A stretch of DNA of 64,000 nucleotides from Streptosporangium sandarakinum (GTDB lineage Bacteria > Actinomycetota > Actinomycetes > Streptosporangiales > Streptosporangiaceae): positions 2,666,001 through 2,730,000 of the forward strand of contig NZ_JACCCO010000001.1 in the NCBI RefSeq assembly GCF_013409935.1, written 5' to 3'. The first letter of the stretch is position 1. Every line of letters starts with the position of its first letter. This document shows, one piece after another, positions 55,951 to 64,000 of the stretch. Below the pieces are notes generated by a model. It made no database searches and was not told the DNA's origin. It saw only the letters and a list, made by a program, of their open reading frames with translations. The position numbers were made by a program, and so were the translations under genes.

Positions 55951-57510
55951 ATGAGAACCCGACTCGCATTCCTCGTCGCGCTCCTGGCGTCGTTCTTCGT
56001 CTGGGCGCCCCCCGCCCACGCCGCCACCGGACTCCACGTGAGCGGCACCAAGATCCTTGAGGGGAACGGCACCCCGTTCGTCATGCGCGGCACCAGCCAC
56101 GCGCACACCTGGTACCCGTCCCAGACCGCCTCCTTCGCCGGCATCAAGTCCCTCGGCTCCAACACGGTCCGCGTGGTGCTGAGCGGCGGGCGCTGGACCC
56201 CCAACACCGCCTCCGACGTGGCCGATGTCGTCTCGCTGTGCAAGCAGAACAAGCTGATCTGCGTGCTGGAGAACCACGACACCACCGGGTACGGCGAGCA
56301 GAGCGGCGCCTACACCCTCGACCAGGCCGTCGACTACTGGATCAGCGTGAAGAGCGCGGTCGCCGGCCAGGAGGACCACGTCGTCATCAACATCGGCAAC
56401 GAGCCGTTCGGCAACAACGCCACCACCCCCGGCTGGACCCAGGCGACCTCCGCCGCGATCAAGCGGATGCGGGACGCCGGGTTCCAGCACATGCTCATGG
56501 TCGACGCGCCCAACTGGGGCCAGGACTGGAGCTTCACCATGCGCGACAACGCGGCGACCGTGTTCGCCGCCGACCCGCAGCGCAACACCGTCTTCTCCAT
56601 CCACATGTACGGCGTGTTCGACACCGCCGCCGAGGTCACCGACTACATGCAGCGCTTCCAGACGGCGAACCTGCCGCTGGTGGTCGGCGAGTTCGGGTTC
56701 AACCACTCCGACGGCGACCCCGACGAGGACACGATCATGGCCCAGGCGCAGTCCCGGGGCATCGGCTACCTCGGCTGGTCCTGGAGCGGCAACGGCGGCG
56801 GCGTCGAGTATCTCGACCAGGTGACCAACTTCAACACCGCCGACCTGACGAGCTGGGGCCAGCGTCTCTTCAACGGGGCCAACGGCATCGCGCAGACCTC
56901 CCGCGAGGCCACGATCTACGGCAACCCCGGCACCCCCGACACCCAGAAGCCCGGCAGGCCCGGCAAGCCCGCGGTCTCCGAGGTCACCTCCACCGGCGCC
57001 AGGCTGACCTGGACCGCCGCGACCGACAACGTCGGCGTCACCGGCTACGACGTCTACTCGGGCACCACGAGGCTCGGCTCGGCCACCACCGCCTCCCTCA
57101 CCCTGACCGGCCTCAACCCGAGCACCGCCTACACCGTCCACGTCGTCGCCCGCGACGCCGCCGGGAACGTCTCCGACGCCTCCGACTCCGCCTCCTTCAC
57201 CACCCTGGCCGGACAGGCGAGCGGCTGCACGCCCTCCTACAAGCTGGTCAACTCCTGGCAGGGCGGCTTCCAGGGTGAGATCACCATCAGGTGCGCGAGC
57301 GCCGTCACCTCCTGGAAGACCACGCTGACCTACCCCTCCGGGGTCGGCATCACCCAGGTCTGGAGCGCCAAGGTGACCGGCGGCGGGCCCGCCTACACCT
57401 TCACCAACGCCGACTGGAACGGCACGATCCCCGCCGGGGGCTCCACCACCTTCGGCTACATCGGCTCCTGGAACGGCACCGGCACCCCGCCCGCGCCCAC
57501 CTTCTCCTGA
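55951..57510 (+). CDS. GH5 beta-mannanase with FN3 and CBM2-like domain
   Basis: 519 residues. Signal peptide about 1-25 (LAFLVALLASFFVWAPPAHA). GH5 of the bacterial mannanase subfamily (GH5_8-like) about 27-325: GLHVSGTKILEGNGTPFVMR, acid/base Glu151 in NIGNEPFG and nucleophile Glu247 in VVGEFGFNH, LGWSWSGNGG. FN3 about 333-415 and a C-terminal CBM2-like module ([20 protein letters not shown] to GYIGSWNGTGTPP). It cuts mannan and glucomannan main chains outside the cell. ATG 55951 after GAAGAGGCAGGC. The C-terminal 73 codons are DNA-identical to the xylanase's. Confidence 0.93.
   Translation: MRTRLAFLVALLASFFVWAPPAHAATGLHVSGTKILEGNGTPFVMRGTSHAHTWYPSQTASFAGIKSLGSNTVRVVLSGGRWTPNTASDVADVVSLCKQNKLICVLENHDTTGYGEQSGAYTLDQAVDYWISVKSAVAGQEDHVVINIGNEPFGNNATTPGWTQATSAAIKRMRDAGFQHMLMVDAPNWGQDWSFTMRDNAATVFAADPQRNTVFSIHMYGVFDTAAEVTDYMQRFQTANLPLVVGEFGFNHSDGDPDEDTIMAQAQSRGIGYLGWSWSGNGGGVEYLDQVTNFNTADLTSWGQRLFNGANGIAQTSREATIYGNPGTPDTQKPGRPGKPAVSEVTSTGARLTWTAATDNVGVTGYDVYSGTTRLGSATTASLTLTGLNPSTAYTVHVVARDAAGNVSDASDSASFTTLAGQASGCTPSYKLVNSWQGGFQGEITIRCASAVTSWKTTLTYPSGVGITQVWSAKVTGGGPAYTFTNADWNGTIPAGGSTTFGYIGSWNGTGTPPAPTFS
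57277..57494 (+). repeat. 218-bp identical block, mannanase copy
   Basis: Base-for-base identical to 59065-59282 in the xylanase gene, covering most of the CBM2-like module. Two changes lie just before it and three at its 3' end. The upstream FN3 segments are also very similar. Confidence 0.92.
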
Positions 57511-57535
57511 CGGCCCCTGACGACCCCGCCCACGA

Positions 57536-57564
57536 GGGGGTACGGCCCGGCCGGCCGTACCCCC
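57536..57564 (+). terminator. Terminator after the mannanase gene
   Basis: Perfect 12-bp arms GGGGGTACGGCC and GGCCGTACCCCC with a 5-base loop. Confidence 0.85.
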
Positions 57565-57579
57565 TCCCCTCACGCCGGC

Positions 57580-57594
57580 TCCGAAAGTTTCGGA
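57580..57594. promoter_or_regulatory. GAAA-S-TTTC palindrome before the xylanase gene
   Basis: TCCGAAA-G-TTTCGGA, perfect 15-bp palindrome 72 bases above the start. It contains the CGAAA-n-TTTCG element reported upstream of Streptomyces xylanase genes. A second partial copy (AAGTTTCTG) follows at 57605. Confidence 0.75.
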
Positions 57595-57666
57595 CTAGCG
57601 ACACAAGTTTCTGACACCCGGGTCCCGGCCCCGCCGGGCCCGCCTCCCCCCAGGAAGGAACCACCC

Positions 57667-59298
57667 ATGTCACGAACCCGCAGGGTGATCGCGATCGGAG
57701 CGCTCGCCCTCCTGCCGGTCGCCTCGGCCGTCGTCGCGGCGTCGCCCGCCCACGCCTCGGAGCCGCTGCGCGCGCACGCCGAGGCGCGCGGCAAGTTCAT
57801 CGGCACGGCGGTGGCCACCACCCAGCTGGCGAACGAGGCGTCCTACCGGACCATCGCGGCCACCGAGTTCAACCAGGTCACACCCGAGAACGCGATGAAG
57901 TGGGACGCCACCGAGCCGAGCCGGAACCAGTTCAACTTCTCCGGCGCGGACGCCGTCGTCGCCTTCGCCGCGCAGAACGGCCAGCAGGTGCACGGGCACA
58001 CCCTGGTCTGGCACAGCCAGACGCCGAGCTGGGTGGAGAACCTCGACGCCACCACCCTGCGCTCGGCGATGAACAACCACATCGCCACGGTCGTCGGACG
58101 CTACGCCGACAACCCCGTCGTCAAGTCCTGGGACGTCGTGAACGAGGCGTTCAACGAGGACGGGACGATGCGTGACTCGTTCTGGTACCGGAAGCTGGGC
58201 AGCGGCTACATCGCCGACGCCTTCCGCGCCGCCCGCGCCGCCGACCCGGACGTCAAGCTGTGCATCAACGACTACAACGTCGAGGGCGTCAACGCCAAGA
58301 GCACCGCCATGTACAACCTGGTCAAGACGCTGCGCGGGCAGGGCGTGCCGATCGACTGCGTCGGCTTCCAGGGCCACCTCTCCCTGCAGTACGGCTTCCC
58401 CGGCCAGGTCAAGGAGAACGCCCAGCGCTTCGCCGACCTCGGGGTCGACGTCCGGTTCACCGAGATCGACGTCCGGATGGCGGTCCCCCGCGACTCGACC
58501 AAGGACGCCCGGCAGGCCACCTACTACCGCAACGTCATGGACGCCTGCCTCGCGGTGAGCCGGTGCGTGGGCGTCACGATCTGGGGCTTCACCGACAAGT
58601 ACTCCTGGGTGCCCGACACGTTCCCGGGTGAGGGGGCGGCCCTGCCGTACGACGAGAACTACGGCAGGAAGCCCGCCTACACCGCGATCCACGACGCGCT
58701 GGCCGCCGGCGGTCCCGACCCCTCCGACACCACGCCGCCGACCGCGCCGGGCAGGCCGTCCGTGTCGGCCGTCACCTCCTCCGGGGCGACGCTGACCTGG
58801 GCCGCCGCGACCGACAACGTCGGCGTCACCGGCTACGACGTCTACTCCGGTACCACGAGACTCGGCTCGGCCACCGGCACCTCCCTCACCCTGACCGGCC
58901 TCACCCCGAACACCGCCTACACCGTCCACGTCGTCGCCCGCGACGCCGCCGGGAACACCTCCCCGGCCTCCGGGACGGTGGGCTTCACCACCCTGGCCGG
59001 GCAGTCCACCGGCTGCACGCCCACCTACAAGCTGGTCAACTCCTGGCAGGGCGGCTTCCAGGCCGAGATCACCATCAGGTGCGCGAGCGCCGTCACCTCC
59101 TGGAAGACCACGCTGACCTACCCCTCCGGGGTCGGCATCACCCAGGTCTGGAGCGCCAAGGTGACCGGCGGCGGGCCCGCCTACACCTTCACCAACGCCG
59201 ACTGGAACGGCACGATCCCCGCCGGGGGCTCCACCACCTTCGGCTACATCGGCTCCTGGAACGGCACCGGCACCCCGCCCGCCCCCGCCTTCTCCTGA
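57667..59298 (+). CDS. GH10 endo-beta-1,4-xylanase with FN3 and CBM2-like domain
   Basis: 543 residues. Signal peptide about 1-31 (VIAIGALALLPVASAVVAAS, ending AHA). GH10 barrel about 33-345: ATEFNQVTPENAMKWD, GHTLVWHSQTPSW, acid/base Glu160 in DVVNEAFNE and nucleophile Glu266 in FTEIDVRM. FN3 about 358-440 and the CBM2-like module. It cuts xylan backbones and so exposes cellulose to the neighbouring enzymes. ATG 57667; AAGGAA 7 bases upstream. Its promoter has the xylanase-type palindrome but no CebR box. Confidence 0.95.
   Translation: MSRTRRVIAIGALALLPVASAVVAASPAHASEPLRAHAEARGKFIGTAVATTQLANEASYRTIAATEFNQVTPENAMKWDATEPSRNQFNFSGADAVVAFAAQNGQQVHGHTLVWHSQTPSWVENLDATTLRSAMNNHIATVVGRYADNPVVKSWDVVNEAFNEDGTMRDSFWYRKLGSGYIADAFRAARAADPDVKLCINDYNVEGVNAKSTAMYNLVKTLRGQGVPIDCVGFQGHLSLQYGFPGQVKENAQRFADLGVDVRFTEIDVRMAVPRDSTKDARQATYYRNVMDACLAVSRCVGVTIWGFTDKYSWVPDTFPGEGAALPYDENYGRKPAYTAIHDALAAGGPDPSDTTPPTAPGRPSVSAVTSSGATLTWAAATDNVGVTGYDVYSGTTRLGSATGTSLTLTGLTPNTAYTVHVVARDAAGNTSPASGTVGFTTLAGQSTGCTPTYKLVNSWQGGFQAEITIRCASAVTSWKTTLTYPSGVGITQVWSAKVTGGGPAYTFTNADWNGTIPAGGSTTFGYIGSWNGTGTPPAPAFS
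59065..59282 (+). repeat. 218-bp identical block, xylanase copy
   Basis: Partner of 57277-57494, 1788 bases away in the same orientation. Confidence 0.92.
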
Positions 59299-59371
59299 CG
59301 CCTCCCCGCGACCCGGCGTGGCCTCCACCGCTCCCCCGCGGAGCCGGCCGCGCCGGGCGCGCTCTCCGGCC

Positions 59372-60715
59372 TCAGTCCAGGACCGGGTGGTTGCTCCGGA
59401 ACACCCCGCGCGGGTCGCGGGCCCGCTTGACGTCGCGGAGCCGGGCCAGGGCGTCGTCCGGGAAGGCCGCCGCCGCCCGCTCCCCCTTCCCGAGATAGGT
59501 GAACGGCTTGCGCCCGCTGACGTACCGCGCGAGACGGGCCACGATGGCCTCCTGCCGGTCCGCCACCGCGGGCACCAGCTCGGGGGCCGGCACGACGCCG
59601 ATCAGGCCGAGGATGTACGGCTCGGCGAAGTGACCGCAGGCGCCGCCGCCCTCGGCCGGGCGGGCCAGCGCCCCGCCCAGGTGGCGGAGCTGCACGACGG
59701 CCAGCGGGGCGGTGGGCTCGGCCAGCAGCGCCCCGGCCACCGTGTCGTCCAGGGCGGTCAGCAGCTCCCCCCGGGCGAGGCTGTGCGACGGGGCGGTGGG
59801 CTCGGCGCAGATGCCGCCCAGCTCGGCCACCGGGAGCGTCCCCCGGCTGTCAATGATCGACCCGTCGATCTCGTCGAGGCGGCGCAGCAGTGCCCGGGCC
59901 TCACCCTCCTCGCCCAGGAACGTGGTGTCCACGGTCACCACGGACCGGCCCCGCAGGAACTCCGGGAGCTCCGGGAGCGGCGGCAGGTTCAGCAGCTGGA
60001 ACCACACGGTCAGTTCCTCGGGGGCGTCCTCGGTGATCTCCCGGAAGGCGGCCAGCACCTCCGGGGCCCGCTCGACCGGCCACATGACGCGCCCGCCGTA
60101 CAGGGCGGGCGCCGGGTGCAGATCGAACTCGATGGCGGTGACCAGCGCGAAGTCCCCGCCGCCACCGCGCAGCGCCCAGAACAGCTCGGCGTCGGAGTCG
60201 GCGGTCACCGTACCCCGGCGGCCCTCGACGTCGACGACCTCGAAGGCGCGGACGCTGTCGGCGGCGAAGCCGTACCGGCGGCTGAACCAGCTCAGGCCGC
60301 CGCCGAGGGTGTAGCCCACCACGTTGGGCGCGGGTGAACTGCCCGCCAGCCCGGTCAGACCGTGCGGGCTCGTCGCCGACAGCACCTCGCCCCACGCCAC
60401 GCCCGCCCCGACCCGGGCCGTGCGCCGCTCCGGCCGCACCTCCACGCCGCCGAGCCGCCGGGTCCGCAGCAGGATCACCCCGTCCGTGTCACCGGACGCG
60501 CCGTGGCCGCTCGGCTGGGCGGCCACCGACAGTCCCACCCGGTGGGCGTGGGCGGCCAGCGCGGCCACATCGTCGGCGTCCTCGGCCTCCACCACGGCCC
60601 TGACCCGCTGGTCCACCGAGAGGTTCCAGGCCTTCCCGGCCTGTTCGAACCCCTCGTCCCCGGCGACCAGTACCCGTCCTCTGACCGTGCGCCGCAGGTC
60701 GTCCCCGAATGTCAT
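59372..60715 (-). CDS. Berberine-bridge-type FAD-linked oxidase
   Basis: 447 residues. FAD-binding PCMH domain: VAAQPSGHGASGDTDGVILL with the His of the covalent-flavin motif (SGHGAS), then GVAWGEVLSA, GYTLGGGLSWFSRRYG and ELFWALRGGGGDFALVT. The C-terminal BBE motif is changed: a DPRGVFRSNHPV end. It oxidises alcohols, sugars or natural products with O2. Next to the cellulase cluster it could oxidise oligosaccharides, but it has no signal peptide, so it acts inside. ATG 60715. Convergent with the xylanase gene. Confidence 0.9.
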   Translation of the reverse strand: MTFGDDLRRTVRGRVLVAGDEGFEQAGKAWNLSVDQRVRAVVEAEDADDVAALAAHAHRVGLSVAAQPSGHGASGDTDGVILLRTRRLGGVEVRPERRTARVGAGVAWGEVLSATSPHGLTGLAGSSPAPNVVGYTLGGGLSWFSRRYGFAADSVRAFEVVDVEGRRGTVTADSDAELFWALRGGGGDFALVTAIEFDLHPAPALYGGRVMWPVERAPEVLAAFREITEDAPEELTVWFQLLNLPPLPELPEFLRGRSVVTVDTTFLGEEGEARALLRRLDEIDGSIIDSRGTLPVAELGGICAEPTAPSHSLARGELLTALDDTVAGALLAEPTAPLAVVQLRHLGGALARPAEGGGACGHFAEPYILGLIGVVPAPELVPAVADRQEAIVARLARYVSGRKPFTYLGKGERAAAAFPDDALARLRDVKRARDPRGVFRSNHPVLD

Positions 60716-60883
60716 GATCTCTCCTCTTCCTTCGCGCCGCCATCGTCACGGAGGCGACTTGCGGAAGAGCTGGGAGCGGTTTGCATACGGCTTGAGCCCG
60801 GGAGCGGCGGCCGGTCGTCCCGGGGGCCCGGCCGGGCCGGAGGGTGCTGCGGGCCGGGGGTACGGCGGGCCGGCCGCGGGGTG

Positions 60884-61603
60884 TCAGCGGACGTCCCGGC
60901 CGATCCCGTGCTCGCGGAGCGCGGCGACGAGCCAGCGGGCCAGGCGAATGTGGCCCTCGCGGGTGGGATGGACCCCGTCGGGCAGCAGCGCGTCACCGCC
61001 CCAGCGCCGGTCGATCGGGTCCAGGAAGGGCGCCCGCTCCCCGGCGGCGACGGCCGCGACGGCGTTCCGCACCTCGTGGGCCCACGGGGGCGCCGGGGTC
61101 ATCCAGATGGGGCCGACCACGGCGATCCTGGTGCCCGGCCAGCGGGCCCGGACCGCCTCCAGCAGGATCCCGGCCGCCTGTCCGACCCGGCCGGGGGAGA
61201 CACCGCGGTCGTTGTGCCCGCCGGAGACGATCAGCAGGTCGGGGGCCGGCCGCCAGGAGAGCTCCAGAGCGAAGGAGCCGAGGAACGTGCGTCCCACCCT
61301 GCCGGGGTTGACGTAGCCCGTCCCGGGCGCCCCGGCGGTGACGAGCTGCCAGCCCAACTCGCGGGCCGTCTCGGCGGCGTAGGTCTCCCACGGCTCGACC
61401 GGACCGGAGCCGGCGGTGAAGCTGTCGCCGATGACCATGACCAGCGGGGCCGCCCGGCCGGGCCCGAGGTGGTCGCCGGGCGCCCCCGTCTCCGGTCCGG
61501 CCGTCCGGGTCCCCCCGGCCGTGCATCCCGAAATAAGGCAGCAAATCCCGACAAGTAAGGCGAGTGTCCATGCTCGGGGTCGTCCAGGCACGGGCCCGCG
61601 CAT
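60884..61603 (-). CDS. SGNH/GDSL-hydrolase lipoprotein
   Basis: 239 residues from ATG 61603 (GAGG 4 bases upstream; the open frame beyond it is Arg-rich and rejected). Type II signal WTLALLVGICCLISGC with lipobox ISGC. SGNH motifs: MVIGDSFTAGSG (Ser nucleophile), GAPGTGYVNPGR, SGGHNDRG and DGVHPTREGH (Asp/His). A surface-anchored esterase or lipase, possibly a deacetylase acting on acetylated xylan or cell wall; the closeness to hemicellulases makes xylan plausible, as inference. Confidence 0.87.
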   Translation of the reverse strand: MRGPVPGRPRAWTLALLVGICCLISGCTAGGTRTAGPETGAPGDHLGPGRAAPLVMVIGDSFTAGSGPVEPWETYAAETARELGWQLVTAGAPGTGYVNPGRVGRTFLGSFALELSWRPAPDLLIVSGGHNDRGVSPGRVGQAAGILLEAVRARWPGTRIAVVGPIWMTPAPPWAHEVRNAVAAVAAGERAPFLDPIDRRWGGDALLPDGVHPTREGHIRLARWLVAALREHGIGRDVR

Positions 61604-61768
61604 GTCACCTCGGGGATCTCTGGGCTGCCGACAGGGGTGCCGGCGGGGGCCGGTCCCGCGGGCGCGGCGGCTCGCGCTCGCCATCCGGAGCGCCGCGCCG
61701 ACCGGGCGAGGACTCCGGCGCCGCCGCCCGGCGGGACCGTCATGAGCAGACCGGCATCTTGACGCGCT

Positions 61769-61789
61769 CCCCGGCCTGAAGGCCCGGGG
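61769..61789 (-). ncRNA. IS605-type right-end/guide-RNA-like hairpin
   Basis: On the minus strand CCCCGGGCC-TTCA-GGCCGGGG, 18 bases beyond the tnpB stop, followed by AGCGCGTCAAG. This is the layout of IS200/IS605 right ends, which form the 3' end of the TnpB guide RNA. Only the hairpin and the TCAAG end can be supported. Confidence 0.5.
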
Positions 61790-61806
61790 ATTCAGCCCGT
61801 GCCGCG

Positions 61807-62502
61807 TCATGCGGCGCCTCTGTGGCTTCCTGCTTCGCCGACCCGCGCCACCGCGAGCGGTGGTCTTACCGGGTCTCCACAGGCGTTTCGCCTGTCCGCC
61901 CGTCCGGCGGCCAGGACGTTGATCGCCGCGTTGACGTCCCGGTCATGATCCGCCCCGCACGGGCAGGTCCATGACCGGACGGAAAGCGGCATCGATCCGG
62001 CGACGGCCCCGCACGCCGAGCACAGCTTCGACGAGGGAAACCAGCGGTCGATCCTGGCGAAGGTCCGCCCGTACCGGGCGGCCTTGTACTCCAGCATGGC
62101 CACGAAGGCCGACCAGCCTGCGTCATGGACGCTCCCGGCCAGCCTCGTGCGCGCCAGGCCCCTCACCGACAGGTTCTCCACGTACACCGCTTGGTTGTCG
62201 CGGATCAACGCGGCAGAGAGCTTGTGGGCGAGGTCCCGGCGCGCGTCGGCCGCCCGGGCGTGCGCGCGGGCGACCCCGACGACGGCCTTCTTACGGTTGT
62301 TCGACCCCTTCACTTTCCGGGAGAGGGCCTGCTGCGCCTTGCGCAGGCGTCTGTACGGCAGGCCCGCCTCGCGGGCCTCGGTTCGTGCGCGCAACCCGTC
62401 GTTGAACACCACGCGGGCGCACCCGAAGGCCCGCGCCAGCGCCTGGCGCCGGGCGGCATTCGGACAGAGCCGGTATTGGTAACGAAGCCGCACGGCCATC
62501 AT
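61807..62502 (-). pseudogene. Internally deleted TnpB (IS200/IS605)
   Basis: 231 residues in one open frame from ATG 62502 (or 62499). The N-terminus (VRLRYQYRLCPNAARRQALA, RAFGCARVVFNDGLRAR) joins after about 45 residues directly to the C-terminal half (RLRKAQQALSRKVKGSNNRK). Full TnpB has roughly 150-200 further residues at this junction, including RuvC motif I (GIDLG) with the first catalytic Asp. RuvC II (VYVENLSVRGLA), the four-Cys zinc finger (CSACG, CPCG) and the last Asp (DHDRDVNAAINVL) remain. It cannot cut DNA but may still bind guide RNA. No TnpA gene is seen. Confidence 0.8.
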
Positions 62503-63159
62503 CGTGCCACTCGACCATGACCGAGCGTAGGGGAATCCGGGCGATCCGTGAACACATCGGCGCCCGCGCCGACGCCGCCCACCACCTCGGCGAGCACACC
62601 ATCGCCGAACGCGGGTGGCCGGTCCTTCGCCGTCCTGATGTCCCACGCCTGGTGGGCCGAACGACAGGACCAGGAAGGTCAGGGCACGCCCGCGCCCTGG
62701 CGGGCACTCCCGCGCGGGCCTTCACCTCCGGTCTGAAGACCGGAGCACCGGCCCGCATTTCGGTAGCCCGGACCGGGAGCGCCGGTCCGGGGATCGTGGA
62801 ATTCCCCGGCACGGATCCGGCGGCGGGATCACGGGGACGACGGGCCCCCAGCCGCCCCTTCGATCCCTTTCGTTCACTCCCGCCTCATCCGGCCTGCCGC
62901 CAGGGGTAGGTTTTTGAAATATTGCAGGTTGGGCCTTGCCCAAAGCATCACAAATAGGCAGTATCTGGCATTACGGGCCCCCTACCTCAGCCTCGTGTCG
63001 TGGTCACCGCCACCTCGTAGTACCGGTAGGGCGGCCCGTCCAACGCGGCCCGGGTCCGGCAGGCCGGAACCACCCGCCCGGAAGCACCGGCGGAATCCCG
63101 CCCGGCCTTATCCGCTCCCGAGCCCCGGCCCGCCGTACGGTCCCGCGCCGGAGGCCGGC
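62503..63159. other. Intergenic region upstream of tnpB
   Basis: 650 bases without a supportable gene. A 130-codon frame (62517-62909) lacks protein-like composition. It contains the hairpin at 62726 and an AT-rich patch at 62908-62970 with TTGGGC-CTT-GCCCAA, possibly a promoter or insertion-sequence scar. Confidence 0.5.
62726..62745. repeat. Second TTCA-loop hairpin
   Basis: CTCCGGTC-TGAA-GACCGGAG, a perfect 8-bp stem with the same tetraloop and orientation as the hairpin at 61769. Probably the right end of another lost element, or a left-end structure. Confidence 0.5.
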
Positions 63160-63873
63160 TCAGCCGCGCCGGCCGCCCCCGAAGGGACTCTCGACGCTGC
63201 CCTCGGTCACCAGCCGCTCCATCATCCGCCGCATGGTGTCGGAGTCGTTCAGGTGCGGGAACGGCTCACCCTCGGGAACGTCGACCCCCAGGAAGTCGCA
63301 CAGCGGCTCCCAGCCCTCCCGGACGTCGAAGATCAGCAGCCGGTCGGCGGGCAGGCTCTTCTGGACCGCGTCCACGTGGCGGTGGAACGCCTCCACGGCG
63401 ACCTTCTCGCTCGGCAGCTTCTCCCCGAAGCTCCAGGTCTCGCCGAAGACGCTCCGTCCGATCATGTCCAGGACCGGGCGGAGCCTGGCCATCGCCTGGA
63501 ACACGGCGATCGCCCCCTCCGGCATGCCCGGCGGCAGCTCCCGGCCGGGCCCGTTGGCGAGCAGGGTCCCCATGCTGTCGTACCAGCGGTGGGGGTCGCG
63601 CACGGTCAGGACGACCTTGGCGTCCGGATACGCCTCCGCCTGCTCGCGCCAGAAGAAGCTGGCAGGCCAGTCCTGGCTGGACCGGTAGCCCTCGAACACC
63701 CGCTCCCAGTCCAGCGGCTCGCCGGAGGCGGCGGGCAGCCACCGGTCGACGTGGTCCGGGTTGGAGAGGATCTCGAACATGTGGTAGCAGGGGCCGAACC
63801 CCAGCCGCTCCAGCGCGGCCTTGGTCGAACTGGTCCCGGTGCGCGGGAACCCCGCGCCGATCACCTTCAGCAT
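63160..63873 (-). CDS. Sulfotransferase-family protein
   Basis: 237 residues from ATG 63873 (GAGGG 7 bases upstream). The PAPS 5'-phosphosulfate loop is VIGAGFPRTGTSSTKAALER; the 3'-phosphate motif lies in VVLTVRDPHRWYDSMGTLL, and LLIFDVREGWEPLCDFLGVD is the typical C-terminal block. It would transfer sulfate from PAPS to an unknown small molecule or glycan. Actinomycetes carry many such genes. Monocistronic; 127 bases remain to the window end with no further gene. Confidence 0.87.
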   Translation of the reverse strand: MLKVIGAGFPRTGTSSTKAALERLGFGPCYHMFEILSNPDHVDRWLPAASGEPLDWERVFEGYRSSQDWPASFFWREQAEAYPDAKVVLTVRDPHRWYDSMGTLLANGPGRELPPGMPEGAIAVFQAMARLRPVLDMIGRSVFGETWSFGEKLPSEKVAVEAFHRHVDAVQKSLPADRLLIFDVREGWEPLCDFLGVDVPEGEPFPHLNDSDTMRRMMERLVTEGSVESPFGGGRRG

Positions 63874-64000
63874 GCCGTCCCTCGCATTCGACGATCTCCG
63901 TACTCGTCCTCCGGCGGCATGCCCACGGCACCGTCCGCCCAATCCGCCGGGATTCGTCCTGTCCTGGAACGGCCATCCGGGACGGCGGCCCACAAGGGTG

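Noticed and set aside
59372-60715. Considered as a secreted cello-oligosaccharide oxidase of the cellulase cluster
   Set aside because: No signal peptide, opposite orientation and no shared operator; only adjacency supports it.
62517-62909. Plus-strand 130-codon frame upstream of tnpB, considered as a TnpA remnant
   Set aside because: No HUH motif or Tyr-containing helix could be found, and the frame crosses a hairpin; composition is not protein-like.

Overview
The window is very GC-rich, with GTG and TTG starts, dense gene packing and GC-only terminators. It carries mycothiol biosynthesis (mshA), an HbhA-like coiled-coil protein, a CarD regulator, Streptomyces-type PHO, Nur and CebR boxes, and multi-domain secreted cellulases. 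Together these indicate a mycelial actinomycete, most likely of the Streptosporangiales; the genus cannot be fixed from the sequence alone.

Layout. 1-9.8 kb: the start of a family-2 glycosyltransferase (cut by the window edge), two exported proteins, a STAS anti-anti-sigma factor, a YbdK-type carboxylate-amine ligase, an FAD monooxygenase and a large AfsR/BTAD-NB-ARC-TPR regulator. 10-15.5 kb: three divergent regulator/target pairs, each with a visible palindromic operator in the shared gap: CGNR zinc-finger protein/NTF2-like protein, TetR/DsbA-TPR fusion, TetR/short-chain dehydrogenase. 15.5-22.8 kb: accessory, decayed DNA. It holds a frameshifted and catalytically degenerate penicillin-binding protein, hypothetical genes, a Nur-controlled sodF, a truncated GNAT, remnants, a truncated tyrosine integrase and a SUKH-like gene, ending at tRNA-Thr(TGT). 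A degraded copy of the tRNA 3' end lies 4.45 kb to its left, which suggests an old integrative element.

22.9-42.7 kb: conserved core. rlmB-cysS, a DUF2637 membrane protein, two GlsB paralogues, ispF-carD (with no ispD between them), a lipoprotein, phoP-phoR/phoU around a PHO box, gpmA, a PEP-mutase-like enzyme, a short P450, ybjN, mshA, SDR, methyltransferase and a BlaI/M56 pair. 42.8-45.1 kb: XRE regulator, HbhA-like protein, DUF2516 protein (the order of M. tuberculosis Rv0474-Rv0476) and a GNAT.

45.2-59.3 kb: a plant-polysaccharide degradation locus. A LacI-family regulator with a CebR-type operator overlaps a transmembrane Ser/Thr kinase. These are followed by GH5 endoglucanase-CBM2, CBM2-GH48 exocellulase, GH9-CBM3c-FN3-CBM2, GH5 mannanase-FN3-CBM2-like and GH10 xylanase-FN3-CBM2-like, each with its own signal peptide. 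CebR boxes and a second palindrome class (GAAA-S-TTTC) mark the promoters of three of the enzymes. The set covers endo- and exo-cellulase, mannanase and xylanase activity, so it should act as a secreted cocktail. 59.4-64 kb: a berberine-bridge-type FAD oxidase, an SGNH lipoprotein, an internally deleted TnpB flanked by guide-RNA-like hairpins, and a sulfotransferase.

A recurring oddity is short tandem duplication at gene 3' ends, in several cases copying the stop codon (YbjN, P450, PEP-mutase, mshA and DsbA genes).
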